A DNA stretch of 64,000 bases from assembly GCF_010093535.1 (NCBI RefSeq), contig NW_022985175.1, positions 682,001-746,000 on the forward strand, read 5' to 3'. This DNA is from Lindgomyces ingoldianus (Eukaryota > Ascomycota > Dothideomycetes > Pleosporales > Lindgomycetaceae). Shown here piece by piece: positions 21,719-37,619 of this stretch; the stretch's first letter is position 1, and the number at the start of each line of letters is the position of its first letter. Below the pieces are notes generated by a model. That model made no database searches. It saw only the letters and a list, made by a program, of their open reading frames with translations, and was not told the DNA's origin. The translations under genes were made by a program, and so were the position numbers.

Positions 21719-22141
21719 TTGTTTTCTGTACATAAAGTTATGTAGGGTGAATTGCTCTGCACATAGACGACGACATGTCAACTGGGCTCCTGCAACACCA
21801 AAACAGAGCCTCACTATTGCCTAATTAGGTACTGGCCTCTATTGAACACCTATACCAATTGCACGCAAAAAATGCTTCAAAAATCACGATTATATGAGGA
21901 TTTTGGTGGTGGACAGTTTGGTGCGGCATTTTTGGTGTGCGGGGATTTTTACGACGCGCGTGCTTAGTAAGGCAGCAGAAACGACCAACCTCATTGGGTG
22001 CCAAGGCGCGGTCAAGATTCGGTGCAGGATACCATGGAATCGAGGCTTTTGAAACGATGGAAGGTATTGGCGAAATCTTAGAGGTTGTGTTCCGGCGCTA
22101 TCGTCACCTTGGAAGGGGATATTTTGAATAGGTCTCAGACT
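21719..22141. other. No gene; probably transposon 3' flank
   Basis: No coding signal. Likely remnant of the transposon's downstream end plus the terminator region of the coiled-coil gene. No inverted repeat was found to mark the end. Confidence 0.4.
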
Positions 22142-25100
22142 TCAGTCTGATATGTCCATACCCGAACCACGGTTGTCGTCTGCAGTTGCCTTCGAGGGAG
22201 CTGGATCGCGATTGTCCGGATCAAGATCGAGTCCTTGGACTGGGTGAGGTAGATTCTGGTTAACTTGATTTAGCGCGAGGTTTTGCTTCGCTAATGCTCC
22301 CATCATGAACGGCACCCTAGCAACTATTTCAAAGACTTTGGGCTTCAACTCGACGAGCTCGTCAACTTTGCGGACTGCCTCTGCGACCGATCTAGCCTTT
22401 TTGTTGGATGATTCGACCTGTCGTTCGACATGTCCGATCTGCTTCTCAAACTTGTCTAGCTTCTCGCGCTCTCTTGACTTTGTCTTCCGGACGTTTTCGT
22501 CACCTGCGATGCGCTCCTTGCGCTCCATGTCTAGACTGCCTTGAAGACTAGCCTGCACGCTCTGCAGACCTGTGTATTTGCGGTTCCATTCATCTTGAAG
22601 CATGTCAACCTTGTCATTTAGCTCTGTAAAGTCGCCATGGCCATGGCCAACCGTAACCAGGTCATTGCAAGTGTTGGAGAGACTCGAGACTCTATTGTCC
22701 AGACTTTCAACCCTAGTGATCTGGTCATCCACTTTGTTCTCTGCACGTTCAGCCCTGGCAATAGTTTCGATGATCGTTGCCCAAATATGTTCGAACTTCT
22801 GAAGAGATTGAATTTTCTGTATCCACGGCAGCACTTCGTGCTCTCGCAGGAGTTTGATGTCGTTCTGAATAGTTCCTAATTTCTGCAAGAATCCAGGTGC
22901 GTCGGGGTACATTTGCTGCATGGTATGAACCATTTGCTGACTTAGATGATCTGTATTAATGTTCTCGTAGCGTAGCTCGAGACTCTGATATGCCCTCTGC
23001 GCTATAGCAATCTGCCTTCTGAGCGTCTCCTCTCCCTGTTCTCTATCGCGCAGTGCTTGATCAATGGTTTTCAAACTGGCATTTTGCGCTTGGACACTGG
23101 TGGAAATCAGATTGACCTGTTGTTCCAAAGCATGGAGAGAAGGTTGGGGAGAGTTGATACGAGAACCACTGCGCGTGGGGCCAGATTGCTTAAGCTGCAA
23201 GATTTCCTTGTCGTGTACAGCTAACTTGTCTTTGACCGACTGAATGTTCTGATTGGTACCATTCTTGAACCCGTTGAATTGGTCATTGAGGAATTCCCTG
23301 ACCGTATCGCGAGTTTGTGTTTTCAATGCTTGGGTAACAATAACGTTTTGGTGTAGTTCTTCCTCGACTGCCCCTAAGGCTCCATTAAGAGTAAGAACAT
23401 CGCTTTTTAGCGCTGAAACCTCTTCTTTTGTAGGCAGCATGCTGACAGCTACGGGGCTTCGAGACAGATCCGCACTGGTGCCATCGGTATACCCTCTAGC
23501 AGTAGACAGCCGTGTTTCAATGGCGGCAAGGCCTCGCTGGACTGTTTCGATTTTCTCGTTTCGAGTTTGTTGGTCAAATTCTAGAAGCTCGACAGTCTTG
23601 CTTATTGTCTTTTTCCTAGTGTCATTCGCGATCTGACGAGCTGTTTCGACTGCCTCTTGAGATTTCTCATCAACGCTCCTTTCGATCATGTCTTGTCGTT
23701 GAGTAATTTTGGCGAGCTGATCCTTAATTTCTGACTGGAAAATTTCGTCAGCCGGTCCCCTAGTCTCGACTTTCTCTTTAGAAGCTAATCGTTGACTAAA
23801 TTCGTTGAGAATAGAGTTTATTTCGTTCGAGCGCTTTAAATCTGTCTCTTGAATAAGTGCAGAAGCAAGGCTCCTTATGTTCCCGCTCAGATCTGAAGGC
23901 ATTTTGTCGGCTTTTGCTTCCAGTTTAGCAACCCTATTTTCCATGATAGCATTCTCGCTCTGGACGATAGGTATCTTGTCCAAGAATGTGAGATTAGACT
24001 CAGTCTTCTGTCTGAAATCCTCCATGGAAGTAAGCTTCGAGTCAGCCAACTCTCTGAAATTCTCCATTGAAGTGAGCTTAGATTCAATCCTCTGCATGCA
24101 CTGTTCGAGACGAACCAGACGCTCAAGCACGTCTTCCTTCTGCCAATCTCGTAGAAAGTCGTCGATACTGGTCATGTCGGGAATCTTGTTCTCTGTCTGC
24201 CGAACTTGTGCAGTAAGGTTCTCCACTTCTTGAACACTTTGCGATTGAAAGCGTTCGATTTGACCTTTGAAGTCCAGCAAGGTCTTTACATCCTGTTCGA
24301 GAGAGGGGTCCTTGGATAAGTCTCCTATTTCAGAAATCTGCTTGGATGTTTCCTTTTTCTGTTCTTGGAAGCGAGCCTCAGTGCTTGCCTGTGCTTTCTT
24401 GATTTCTTTCTCAAGCATGCTTTTAACTTGTTTACGCATAGCCTCTTTGGTTTGTACCTGCACGGCGTCGCGAATCTGTTCTCTGAGCACTTGCTTCAGA
24501 TCAGTTTCACTTGCCTTCTGCTCCACCTTCATGGCCTTCATCTGCTCTCGAATTTCCTTGCCCTGGTCACTCATTCTCTTAACTTCGACTTGGAGAGCCT
24601 TAAAAGTGGCCTCTTTAAGTTTTTGTTGAATAGATCCCTTCCCTTCAGAAAACTCAGGTGCAGATGCATCGATTGCGAGCTTTTCCGCACCCACTTCTGC
24701 AATTGAGTTCGTTGAGTCTTGATTAACGTTACTGAGCCGGAGAGTCCTCCGTTTACGCGTCCGCATAGCTGCCACCGAAGACAGGTCCATCGCATTTGCG
24801 TCCTGAGACTGACGAAGGATTCGGCTATTCGCGTAGAATGAGGCGGTCGGAGGTTCTTCTGAGATGGGAGCCATGGAAGGGGCCGTCGGCGCCACTTGAA
24901 CGGGAGACGAACGCCCACTGGCAGAGGCAAGCTCTCCATGCATGGACATAGGAGACATTGTATCGAGAGGGCTTCTGCTATCCACGCTGCCCTTCCTCGG
25001 TGGAGCCGTGTCGCTTTGGGACCTCACTGGGCCCGGTCTGTAAGCGTCAATACGTCTGCCATCTCTTGTTTTGAACCCAGGACCCGTTGGAGCATCGAGA

Positions 25101-25598
25101 CTGCCCGATATGGAATTGTGTCTAGAAGGGGGGTTGCTGCCGATGGTAGGGCTGCTGGAGGAGACATACTATCACAAGTGTTAAAAGGTTGCAGACACAC
25201 CTGCGTGAGGAATGAAACACACCTTTTCAGAAGAAGCATTCGATTCTTGCGCACGACTTCGCTTCGGGTTGGGTGGGCTGTTGCCTCTCAGCCCGGGAGT
25301 CGCAGGTCGCTTGTTGTGATTCATGTTGTCGAACCGAGACGTACTTCCAGTGGAAGACCGGCGAGATGCATTCTCAGGTGGACTGCATAACGTGGCGTTA
25401 GTGTGGCGGAGAGAGGAGGAAGAAGAGGGAGGGTTGTTTGTAGCACGACAGAAGAGCGAACGCTAGCTCTGGCCGGCGTCTGGCACGCCATGCGCTGCCT
25501 GATGAGGTAGTAGCGAGAACTTACCCATTATTACTACCGCCATATGACGCCTTGCGGTTCGAAAGCTTGGGGAAGCTCGGTCGCCTGTTCGCTGACAT
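22142..25598 (-). CDS. Long coiled-coil protein (about 1086 aa), function unknown
   Basis: Three exons: 25598-25525, 25382-25223 and 25168-22142, with GTAAGT/GTGTGT donors; phases agree and give 1086 aa. The start (MSANRRPSFPKLSNRKASYG) is chosen because splicing keeps the frame, whereas the large last exon alone lacks an ATG. Residues 1 to about 210 are a Ser/Pro/Arg-rich disordered region. From about 260 to 1000 there is almost continuous heptad coiled coil rich in Glu, Lys, Gln, with a near-duplicate (ENFRELADSKLTSMEDFRQK). The tail is acidic and disordered. This suggests a structural or tethering protein; no specific family recognised. It is divergent from the RVB2 gene across 437 bp. Confidence 0.8.
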
Positions 25599-26035
25599 CG
25601 CCCTCGCAAAAGGAATGCCAGCATGGGGGTTGAGGCGAGCGAGGGCGCTGATTGGGTGGGGCTCCAATTAATCCGCAGGAACACCAATCCAAGTAAAAGG
25701 GTTATTTGTTTGTTGATGAAGGCTTTGACCTAGAGACTTGAATTATATAGGCAGCAGATGGAAAACAAGGTGAGTCAACACTGGGTTACACCACTCCAGG
25801 GAGATTGTTTCCAGGAGAGGGGCTTTGGCAGTGATAGGCGACTCAGGCCATTTAAGACTCCACGGAACACGCCCGCAACACGCTAAGGAGACAAAGGGGT
25901 TTAGCGACTTGATCCAAGCGTCGCAAAGCTTGAGCTTGCCTAAAGTTGAGAGACGAGGCCTGCTCTCTGGCGATCTATCGCAATTCACGACCTTGGAATA
26001 TAGTATCTACGCTCGAGTCCACGTCTCGCACTGCC
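25599..26035. promoter_or_regulatory. Shared intergenic region between the divergent coiled-coil and RVB2 genes
   Basis: The two start codons are 437 bp apart and face away from each other, so both promoters must lie here. I see no clear TATA box for RVB2, as usual for house-keeping genes. Confidence 0.5.
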
Positions 26036-29614
<3,579 letters not shown>

Positions 29615-30818
29615 ATGAGACCCAGCAGCTATACCTCCGCAATCGCCTTCGCGTCTTTGTTCGCTACCACGGTAGCCTCTCCAGTACACGGGGGATCAGG
29701 ACTTGCGCCAGCCCCAGAGAACATAGAAAGGAAGGATGACCCGACGAAGAATAAGTACTTCCATGAGCCTGGGTACGTCAAGCTGCGCGTCTCTCACTTC
29801 GCTCATCTCAATCGCATATGGAGGATGCCGGGTGTATTAAGGCCTTCCGCCTGCATTTACCTACCCCAAATCCATATTACGCTATTGAGATGGCGATCCA
29901 TAGCTAACTCATCCCCAGCGGTGACGACCAGCTCGGCCACTATGATGAGCGGTACTTCCACGGTATCGTCAGTTACGAAGAGCGCACCGACACCCAATTC
30001 CACATGATCCGGGCATATCTCAAATTCTTCAACGAAAACGGCTTGGACACGTGGATAGCACACGGAACGTTGCTCGGGTGGTGGTGGAACGGCAAGGTAG
30101 GACTCTTTCGGGCCTTTCAACGGATAGACACCAGGGTACTGACTCAGGTATGTAGCGACTACCATGGGATTGGGATCTGGATACCCAGGTTTCCGGCGCA
30201 ACGCTTCACTATCTCGGACAACACTTCAACCAATCGATACATCACTATGTCTCCGAGGACGGTGAGACGAAACGTAATTTCCTATTAGATGTGAATCCGT
30301 GGATATGGCAAAGAGAGAGAGGAGACGGGATGAATGTCATCGATGCGCGATGGATCGATATACGGAATGGGTTGTTCATCGACATTACAGGACTGAGCGA
30401 GACGCATCCTGACACCAATCCGGCGGTGTGGAGCTGCAAGAATTACCACCGCTATCATACTTCAGACCTCTATCCTATGCGCGAATCTGTCTTCGAGGGC
30501 GTTCCCGCAAAGATTCCCTATGCATATGACAAGATTTTAATAGAAGAGTACAATGAGAAGGCGCTGGTGCTCACTGAGTATGAAGGGTAGGTACCTGCCG
30601 TTTCCCTAGCTCCCCCGCCAAAACGCGACTGGTTCATCTTGGGAATGTAAGCTAACAGATTCTCAAGTCACGCATGGGATCCCTCCCAAAAAGAATGGAT
30701 CAAGACCCAAGCCCAAGTTGAGAAGGAGAAGGAAGAAGCGGAAGAGAAAGCAAAAATGAAAGCTGAGGAAGAGGAGCAGAAGAAGAAAGATGAAGACGGT
30801 AAACAAAAGACCGAGTAG
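29615..30818 (+). CDS. Secreted LicD-family (MNN4-like) phosphotransferase, 305 aa
   Basis: Four exons (29615-29772, 29919-30096, 30156-30586, 30668-30818) join in phase to 305 aa. The N-terminus is a signal peptide (SYTSAIAFASLFATTVASPV). The LicD core follows: TWIAHGTLLGWWWNGK and PWDWDLDTQVSGATLHYLG, with the acidic metal-binding DxD pattern, then DVNPWIWQRERGDGMNVIDA, ARWIDIRNGLFIDITG, and the YDKIL/HAWDP end. The C-terminal 35 residues are a Lys/Glu-rich tail, as in yeast Mnn4. Relatives are required for mannosylphosphate addition to cell-wall glycans in the secretory path. The third exon's acceptor (TGTAG|CGA) was chosen because it restores the conserved PWDWDLD. Confidence 0.88.
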
Positions 30819-31492
30819 CCTCCTTATATCCCTGTATATCTACCTTCTCCCTCGGTTCTCGGCTCCCCTTGAGTTGGAAAAAAGATACTTGGTATGCATT
30901 GGGACGGTACTTTTCTTCGCATTATCAGGCGTATTGGATGGCATTGCTCTTTGAAAAAGGGAACTGATATTGGTTGACAGTCCCTCGTACTTGGATAAAC
31001 ACGTCATTGATACCCATTTTATTTGAGAGGCAGTGTATGTCGGTGGTCTTTATGACCGACTGTCTACAGGTGTATTTACTTTTCGGGGCTCGTTATTGGA
31101 TACATGGGGGCTTGTGAAGAGCATGCAAACATTTTCCATAGGAATCAACATAGTACTCTACACTGGCGTTGTCGAGTGCGTGATTTTTCTCTTCTGCCAG
31201 TATATATCTGAACAATTGATATAGTAGGGGGGTCTAGAGTAAGATATGCGTTTGTGTTTTTATGGTGCTATTACTATTTCGAGTAGCAGATTGATAGGAT
31301 AGTCTTCTGTCCTGCTCTCAAAGATATCACATGATCGGAGATTTTAGCGCGATTACAAATCTCGCGATGACGACGCATATAGAAACCTAGCGAAAGTCAT
31401 TGAAGTTACATGTTAGCAACAAAGTGCACCTCAGTTACATTGATCTTCCACTAACTCGCGCACTCACATTCATACCAGACAAGATAACAACC
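30819..31492. other. Intergenic, no gene seen
   Basis: 3' flank of the LicD gene and promoter of the WLM gene; a short frame at 31033-31224 has no supporting features. Confidence 0.4.
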
Positions 31493-32560
31493 ATGACATC
31501 GACAGATGAGATCCCCAAACCCCACAGCCTGACCCCAGAATCAGCAATCGCATCGACCGACGAGATCCAGCTCCCCTTCACACATCACGGAAACAAAGTA
31601 ACTTTGTCCTTCCCAAAAGATGCCACCATCAGCGATTTTTCAGAAAAGGTCTCCACAGACCTCAACGTTCCCCCTTCGAACCAGAAATTCCTCATAACAC
31701 CCAAACCTGGTCTTCTGAAACCGCCCTTTAAAGACCCTACCATACCCCTCTCTGACCTTGTCTACAAGAAAATAACACTTATGGGTAATACGAGTGCTGA
31801 AATAGCCTCCCTCAACGCCAGCATAGCCGCTGCCTCAGCGCCTCGACGTCCAGGGCCAGTCAAAGCTGCAACACCGGCCCGGAATAGAGATTGGAAGAAG
31901 GTGCAAGAGGAGTCGCAGTATACCTTCCATACTCTAAGGCCGTTACCGTATCTCCCAGGCCCAGAGCGGTCGCTAAAATTCCTCGAGAGGCTGCGCGACG
32001 ATGCAGGAATCAAGGCTGCCATGCGGACACATAAGTTTAGCGTTCCTCTGCTCACGGAAATGGACCCCGCGATGCACACTACACACGAGTCGCGGACTCT
32101 CGGACTCAATAGGAATCAGGGAGAGGTTATTGAGCTACGGTTAAGGACGGACGCCTATGACGGGTACAGGGACTATAAGACAATAAGGAAGACGCTATGT
32201 CACGAGCTCGCGCATAATGTATGGGGGCCCCACGATCGTAATTTTTGGAACCTGTGCAAGGAGATAGAGAGGGAAGTTGATAGAGATGATTGGAAGTCCG
32301 GGGGAAGAAGTGTTGGGAATCAAGAGTATTATGAACCTGGTGAAGAAGAAGTGTATGATCATGGGGGCTGGACCGGAGGGGAGTTCGTGTTGGGTGGAAG
32401 CAGAATAGGAACTGAGACCGCGGTTAGTAGCGCAGGCGGAGAAGTATCACCTGGGAGTCTGAGTAGAAGGGAGATATTGGCGAGGGCAGCTGAGGAAAGG
32501 ATGAAGAAATTGAGGAGAATGGAGGAGGACAGTGGAGATGCTAGTGATGGAACATCATGA
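31493..32560 (+). CDS. Ubiquitin-like/WLM-domain metalloprotease, 355 aa
   Basis: Start taken at 31493 (MTSTDEIPKPHSL). An upstream in-frame ATG at 31400 would add 31 residues without domain value. Residues about 25-98 form a ubiquitin-like fold (LPFTHHGNKVTLSFPKDATI ... LSDLVYKKITLMG). Residues about 135-290 are a WLM (Wss1p-like metalloprotease) domain with zinc motif HELAHNVWGPH: His237, Glu238, His241 and third ligand His247. The tail is Gly/Glu-rich ending in a basic helix (RAAEERMKKLRRMEED). Fungal UBL-WLM fusions are linked to proteolysis of ubiquitin/SUMO-marked or DNA-crosslinked proteins. Single exon, all key residues present. Confidence 0.9.
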   Translation: MTSTDEIPKPHSLTPESAIASTDEIQLPFTHHGNKVTLSFPKDATISDFSEKVSTDLNVPPSNQKFLITPKPGLLKPPFKDPTIPLSDLVYKKITLMGNTSAEIASLNASIAAASAPRRPGPVKAATPARNRDWKKVQEESQYTFHTLRPLPYLPGPERSLKFLERLRDDAGIKAAMRTHKFSVPLLTEMDPAMHTTHESRTLGLNRNQGEVIELRLRTDAYDGYRDYKTIRKTLCHELAHNVWGPHDRNFWNLCKEIEREVDRDDWKSGGRSVGNQEYYEPGEEEVYDHGGWTGGEFVLGGSRIGTETAVSSAGGEVSPGSLSRREILARAAEERMKKLRRMEEDSGDASDGTS

Positions 32561-32999
32561 GTAGGTAGTGCAAGATACTTTTCCTTGAGTAGAATCCTAC
32601 ACCATTTGGGCACCCTTTCGACCCTAGTAACAAACGGGGACTTTCACAATGATATTCTCAGTGTTCACTAGACCGTAACCATCGCCTAAATTCGCCCTCC
32701 ACAACTGATTTTTTGTATCTTTTCCCCTACCAACAACAGATCCGTTGCCAAGGCAAACATTGTATAGTCATGAAGTCAGTGAGATGGTGAGAATTTTACA
32801 AGATCTTTGTTGTTGCACTCTCTTTGTCAACATCACACAAAAACTTTTGAAGGCCTCATATATCCATAACACTTTAGTCCTGGACCGCATCAATATCTTC
32901 TTAATATCCTTGATTCTCGACAACTCGTAGCCCCCTCGACCAAACACGTCTCCAAACGCCCTCTTTCGCTCAACATGTAACTTCAGCGGGCTTCATTAT
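32561..32999. other. Intergenic, no gene seen
   Basis: AT-richer spacer; it may contain the lost 5' exon (signal peptide) of the following pseudogene, which I could not place. Confidence 0.35.
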
Positions 33000-33726
33000 G
33001 GGTAGCTTTCGCAAGCTTATCGAATGCTTCGGCAACTGGGGGCAAGGTTGTTCCAACTGGAATCACCACAGCTACAGCTACTGTTTGTATTAAGAACACC
33101 AATGCCCGGGCCGGCCATGGCTGCACTGTTGAAGCGACTACCTACCAGCCGCGAAGCGGGACGTTCCCAGCGTGGGTTCTGAGATATGGGCCCCACCCTC
33201 ATACCATCCGCGAGACCCGCACCCTCAGCGATCCAGTATGGACAGACGTTGAGGGCAGTATGACGATTGCGCGAGATACTACGTCCTGGAAAGCTGCCAA
33301 CGAGACTTCCTTTCGATCTCGGATTGATGGCGCCGCCGCCACAGGAATGGTCCACACGCCAGTTGCAGACTACAGCTATTGGGGGCCACGGTCACGCGAC
33401 CAGACCGTGCTGCCTTCGATGTGCAATGTACGGTCAAGCCCAAGGATACATGTGGGTTTCTTTGTTTCAAGGTCCAGAAAATACCTGCACCCACGACGAC
33501 TACATCCTGCGTTTCCCCAGTCAATTCGACAGTTACAAAAATACTTCCTCGGGCTACGAAGACGGTTACCGACACCGCTACCACTATTATAAAGAGCGTG
33601 ACAGCTCCAACTACGAATGCCAATCCTACCACTTCGGCACCTCTTACTCTCTCATCGCCCGCGCAAAAGCCCTCACTAGCACCCTCTTCTACCAAGCCGC
33701 GCGGCCATCCGTCAGTACACTCGGTC
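33000..33726 (+). pseudogene. Secreted-type protein, frameshifted and 3'-truncated
   Basis: From about 32988, after a possible CTTCAG acceptor, one frame reads a coding-like segment (ARAGHGCTVEATTYQP, RYGPHPHTIRET, WTDVEGSMTIARDTTSWK, VADYSYWG). Near 33380 the sense shifts to another frame (ATVTRPDRAAFDVQCTV, TCGFLCFKVQ). A Thr/Ser/Pro-rich linker follows (APTTTTS, SAPLTLSSPAQKPS) of the kind found in cell-wall or secreted proteins. The frame is cut at 33727, where GTACAGTACTGCAGTAC begins a transposon end. Function unknown. Confidence 0.5.
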
Positions 33727-34370
33727 GTACAGTACTGCAGTACGTCAAATTTAGTACTGGTTAGTAAGTATAGAGGTTGTTGTCAGTACAGTAATTGTAT
33801 GTGAGGCCTTGTTACTAGACATTTACGGTAGTCTGTATAGATTTCAGGTAGAATAGAAGTGCCTGCGCGGCCGCAGGAGGCTCAGAGGGCTCAGAGGGGC
33901 GCAGGGGACGCAGAGGGTACAGAGGGGCTTAGAGGGGCCTTAGGGTAGCCAGAAATAGTGCAGATTATGCAAATCCAGCGTGTTTTGTTAGCAGTTTGCT
34001 AAGAAACTCCATAACACTATAATCTAGCCCCTTTATGCACCTCATAATATTACTTTCTTGGTACATTACCCACCAGCCCTCAGCCTCTTAACGCATTGCT
34101 GCCTCTTAGGCCTTAGGCAGTCAATCTGTCTCTAAGAAAGCGCCTTCTTGCTATCCTGCTACGTTTCGCACACAATAATTAGGGCTATAAAGCTACAAAA
34201 GAACTAGCTATGTAATAAGGTAGTAAGTAGCAAGTTAACTAAGTTAGCCGTGTACATTAAACAGTAAGAAATGCGACTTAAGAAGAATATTAATTTACTT
34301 CTACTCCTACTACCCCTTCTTAATTCGGCTAGATACTCTGTACAGTACACCACAATCTAACTAATTTACC
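33727..34370. mobile_element. Second copy of the 5.7-7.5 kb element, weakly mutated, no ORF
   Basis: Starts with GTACAGTACTGCAGTAC (33727-33743), the exact inverse of the motif at 7512-7528. The next 350 bp align with the RIP-mutated copy (for instance TTTTGTTAGCAG at about 33985-33996). This copy keeps CpA and CpG sites and contains a GC-rich run of imperfect GGCTCAGAGGG-like repeats at 33880-33950. A TCTGTACAGTACACC motif at about 34350 may mark the far end. No transposase is present, so it is probably a deletion derivative. Confidence 0.55.
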
Positions 34371-34479
34371 CGTTACGGAGTACTGCTAGTTGCCCTCCCT
34401 TATCTACTCAGTGTAGTTAGTACTTGCAAGCAGGTTAAACAGTACAGGGCACCGTACAACCTCAAAACTACTCCGTTAC

Positions 34480-35659
34480 ATGCGGATGGCTACGCTGCTA
34501 CCAAGCCACGCTCTTCCACTCACTCAGCCCATACATCCCCGCGGTCATCCAGGTCCTCTTTGGCACAAGCCGTGCAGACCTCGGCGCCACTTTTTACCAC
34601 TCCTACTACTGTGAGAAACAAGATCAAGCTAAGATCGAGCTCGCCATTTGGTATGTCCCCCGAACCATAGACCATGAGCCTAGACTCTAGGCACTTATAC
34701 TTTATCTAGCGCTGTTGAATCCTGAAATGGATGTTGAGGTGCTGGAGATGACTGGCTAGCATTTGAGCTAGGAGGAGGGGGTGGCGATTATGAAAAAGTT
34801 AAAGAGGAAGGCGTGGTTTAAGGATACTTAAGTGCTAGATAAGACGAGGAAGGAAGAACATATTGGGCCTAGACTGGAGGGCGATGACAATGATGATGAG
34901 GGTGATCGAGATGGTGGTTTACTGCCTACTGGAGATCTGCCTGGCAACTAGCCAGGGTTAGATACTTATAAGCTTACCAACCATAATCATAGCGAGCACC
35001 AGAATGAGCAGGATGAGCAGGGTGAGCAGGAATACTTCCAGGATGGCCAGCAGGATAACCATGAAGAACAAGACAAAGACAAGGTCATGACGGATGCTGA
35101 ATCCATCTTCGAGCAGCAACCTTTCACTCCTCAGCAGTCCCCAATCCGACCACCGAACTTAACTCTCTTAGAAGCAGCTAGTTATGGCTTCAACCACGAG
35201 TCATTCTCCAGCTCCTCGGAAGAGGATAGGCCCTCATACCCTCCCTCTCTTCCGGCATTCACTCCTCTCCACCCCCACCACCCAACAGCCACCAAGCTGT
35301 CATCGCCCTTTGGCTTGCAGCGGCCAAACCAGATGGCAGTCCTGTCTAGTTACGCTGAGACTAGCAAGGGTCTCTCGCTAACCTTGGAGGGTGGCTCACT
35401 GCTGTTTGCTAACAGCAGTTCGTTGACCCGGTACCGGGTCAATGAGACGCGACATCTGTGCGAATATATGCAGACCCCGCGTGCTCGCGGCCAGAGCCCG
35501 GCGGTCAAGGTGTTTGAGAAGCGGGTCGAGGCGGAGTTGGAGGTAGAAGTAGAGAAGATTATGCAGCAGGAGCTGCTGAATGATGGGCTCCGTGTGGCGG
35601 CGATAGCTGAGGTAACAAGGAGGAGTCCTCGCCAGAGGGCGGTTAAGTGGGAGAAGTAA
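34480..35659 (+). pseudogene. Unknown gene, 5' half with C-to-T stops, 3' half open
   Basis: The 5' part is coding-like (CYQATLFHSLSPYIPAVIQV, then EMDVEVLEMTG) but is interrupted by TAG/TAA codons at positions where CAG/CAA is expected, e.g. after EMTG, HLS, FKDT and PGN. From 35087 the same frame is open for 190 codons (MTDAESIFEQQPFTPQQSP ... RRSPRQRAVKWEK), including a disordered Pro/Ser-rich region and a Glu-rich helix. No domain recognised. The 5' end abuts the transposon copy at about 34370-34480. If translated at all, it would start at 35087. Confidence 0.45.
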
Positions 35660-36199
35660 GAGGGGATGGGTATCTCGGGGAGGTCAGGGGATTAGTTTGT
35701 AGTTTTGTATTGCTTATGTTTAATTAGGGTTGTAGTATTATGCAATTGCAAGTTTCTCGTAAATGTATTCCGAACAGTGGCTTTTGATTTGAGGGTTTAG
35801 TATTTGCACTAAAAGAGGAGTTAACAACTTTCGGGGAAGTCAGAACAGGAGCGATTGCAAAACGCGCTATCTCATTAAGAGGAGCAGGCTGAACGGATAA
35901 AGAGACGCGTGATATTCTAAAAATGGGTTTCTGCATTGTCCGTACGCTGCACTATCCCTAAGATTCCGCTATACGCAGATTCACTACGCATTTTCGTCCG
36001 CACGCAGCGAACTCAGTTGACACTGAATGATTGTGCTAGAATACACGGCATGGCAACTGAATCATTGCCTCTACCTCATATAATGACTCTATTAAGGCTC
36101 TTGTTTCTATGACCATGCATTTAATCATTTGCTCCAACATCTGCACCCAGCGTCTTCAAACCCCACCGAACCCATTCTCACGACACATTAGTAAGAGTC
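35660..36199. other. No gene seen
   Basis: AT-rich spacer without coding signal. Confidence 0.4.
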
Positions 36200-37619
36200 T
36201 CAGCCATAACATCCGGATCCCCATCTTGCCTAGGCTTCCAGCAGGGTCCAGCGCCATGGCCCCAGAAGTAGTCAAAGCGATTACAACTACAACACCTACC
36301 GACTCGGTGATCCAAGGCGTTACCTCCGCGCCAAGCCCGACGTCGTCGTGGAGATGCCACAACCACTTGCTGATGAGCAGCATAGCGAATAATGCAATTA
36401 TAGGTTTCTTCCGCTCCTAACCTTGTTCACAACATGCTCGAAAGCACGAACGACAACGCTGTACACCCTGTTCAAGCAACAGCGTCAAACCTCTGTGAAG
36501 CAAGCGTCGCCCTTCCAACAAGCTGGGAAGAGCCTGCTTCTGACACCAAGTATGTCCTCATGGTTACCATTTGGGTAGGGGTGCATGGTGCTATAAGCCA
36601 TTTGTACTGCTATTCTAAGCAGTTCAAGGTCACACCACCGATCCTACTGGCCATGGAACCACCTCCGGGTAAGGAGCCAAAGCTGTGGGCTTCAAAGGAG
36701 AAGAGTTATTGAGCAGAAAAAGGAACTCTAGGAGCAGGTAAATGAACAGGCGATGCATAAAGAGCGCACTGAAATGTGGACGAAGCGTAGACTGTAGGAG
36801 TCAGGTACCAGAGATGATGAACTCAATCATATCCAGGAAGTGGTGGATAAAAGGCGCTTACTCACGATAAGACACTTATACAAGCAGAGTCAGTTATAAG
36901 TAGCAAAATGGTACGTGACGCTCACCTACTATTTAGTATAGTACGCATGTATGTTGCTAAAAAAAAAAAAAATAACGCTGTACAGCACTCAATGAGGACA
37001 CTCCATCATTCTTAAGAGACCCGGCGGTTTTGGTACCTCTCCTACACGCCTCTTTCACGACGGTAAACTCACCACTCTCGAGAACAATCCACTCACTGCA
37101 CAAGAGCCCATCGAGAGGGAGACGCTTCATTCGAGGACTCTAAAGCCGCATCAGTGAACTAAAAAATTACCACTCAATGATGATAAACTCCGTGCAGCGA
37201 AGTATCGCGAAGGAGTAGGTTCTCGTGAGGCTGCTAGATTCTGGCTGTTCACGATTAACTATGACAACCCAATTTCCCTCTGGAAACACGTTCCTGATTA
37301 GTGACTAGTTTCATACTCAACCTGTAAACTAATCTACCGGAGGCGATAGAAATCCTAGTTTTCATCCCCATTCTTTCCCAATATTTCCAAAGTCAAAACT
37401 TCTAACTGCCCTCCTTAAGAACTGGCAGTGCTCAACGATTTCAAGATCGGGGGGGCGAAGAAGCACCTCGCACGGCTAAAGGAAGAGGAATGCCTGATAT
37501 GTCATGAGCCATACGACTCGAACAACTACAAAGCTGTAGAGATTACTGTCCACCATAGGAATAGAATTTGGTATCGAGATTGGCAGGATGTCTTGGACGT
37601 TGTTAGGGAAATTATTTAA
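36200..37619 (+). pseudogene. Decayed gene or genes, mainly C-to-T nonsense mutations
   Basis: Several frames look coding but broken. Examples are DYNYNTYRLGDPRRYLRAKP at about 36272, VIEQKKEL-stop-EQVNEQAM with further TAG and TAA at CAG/CAA-like sites at 36705-36905, and AAKYREGVGSREAARFWLFT at about 37195. At 37428-37619 a 63-codon ORF has CLICHEPYD, which resembles the first zinc-binding pairs of a RING finger, but the central Cys-His ligands are missing. A run of 13 A lies at 36960-36972. Whether this is one gene or several is unclear. Confidence 0.4.

Noticed and set aside
22305..24706. Many plus-strand ORFs of 60-127 codons
   Set aside because: They are antisense shadows of the coiled-coil gene, whose skewed codon content keeps the opposite strand open.
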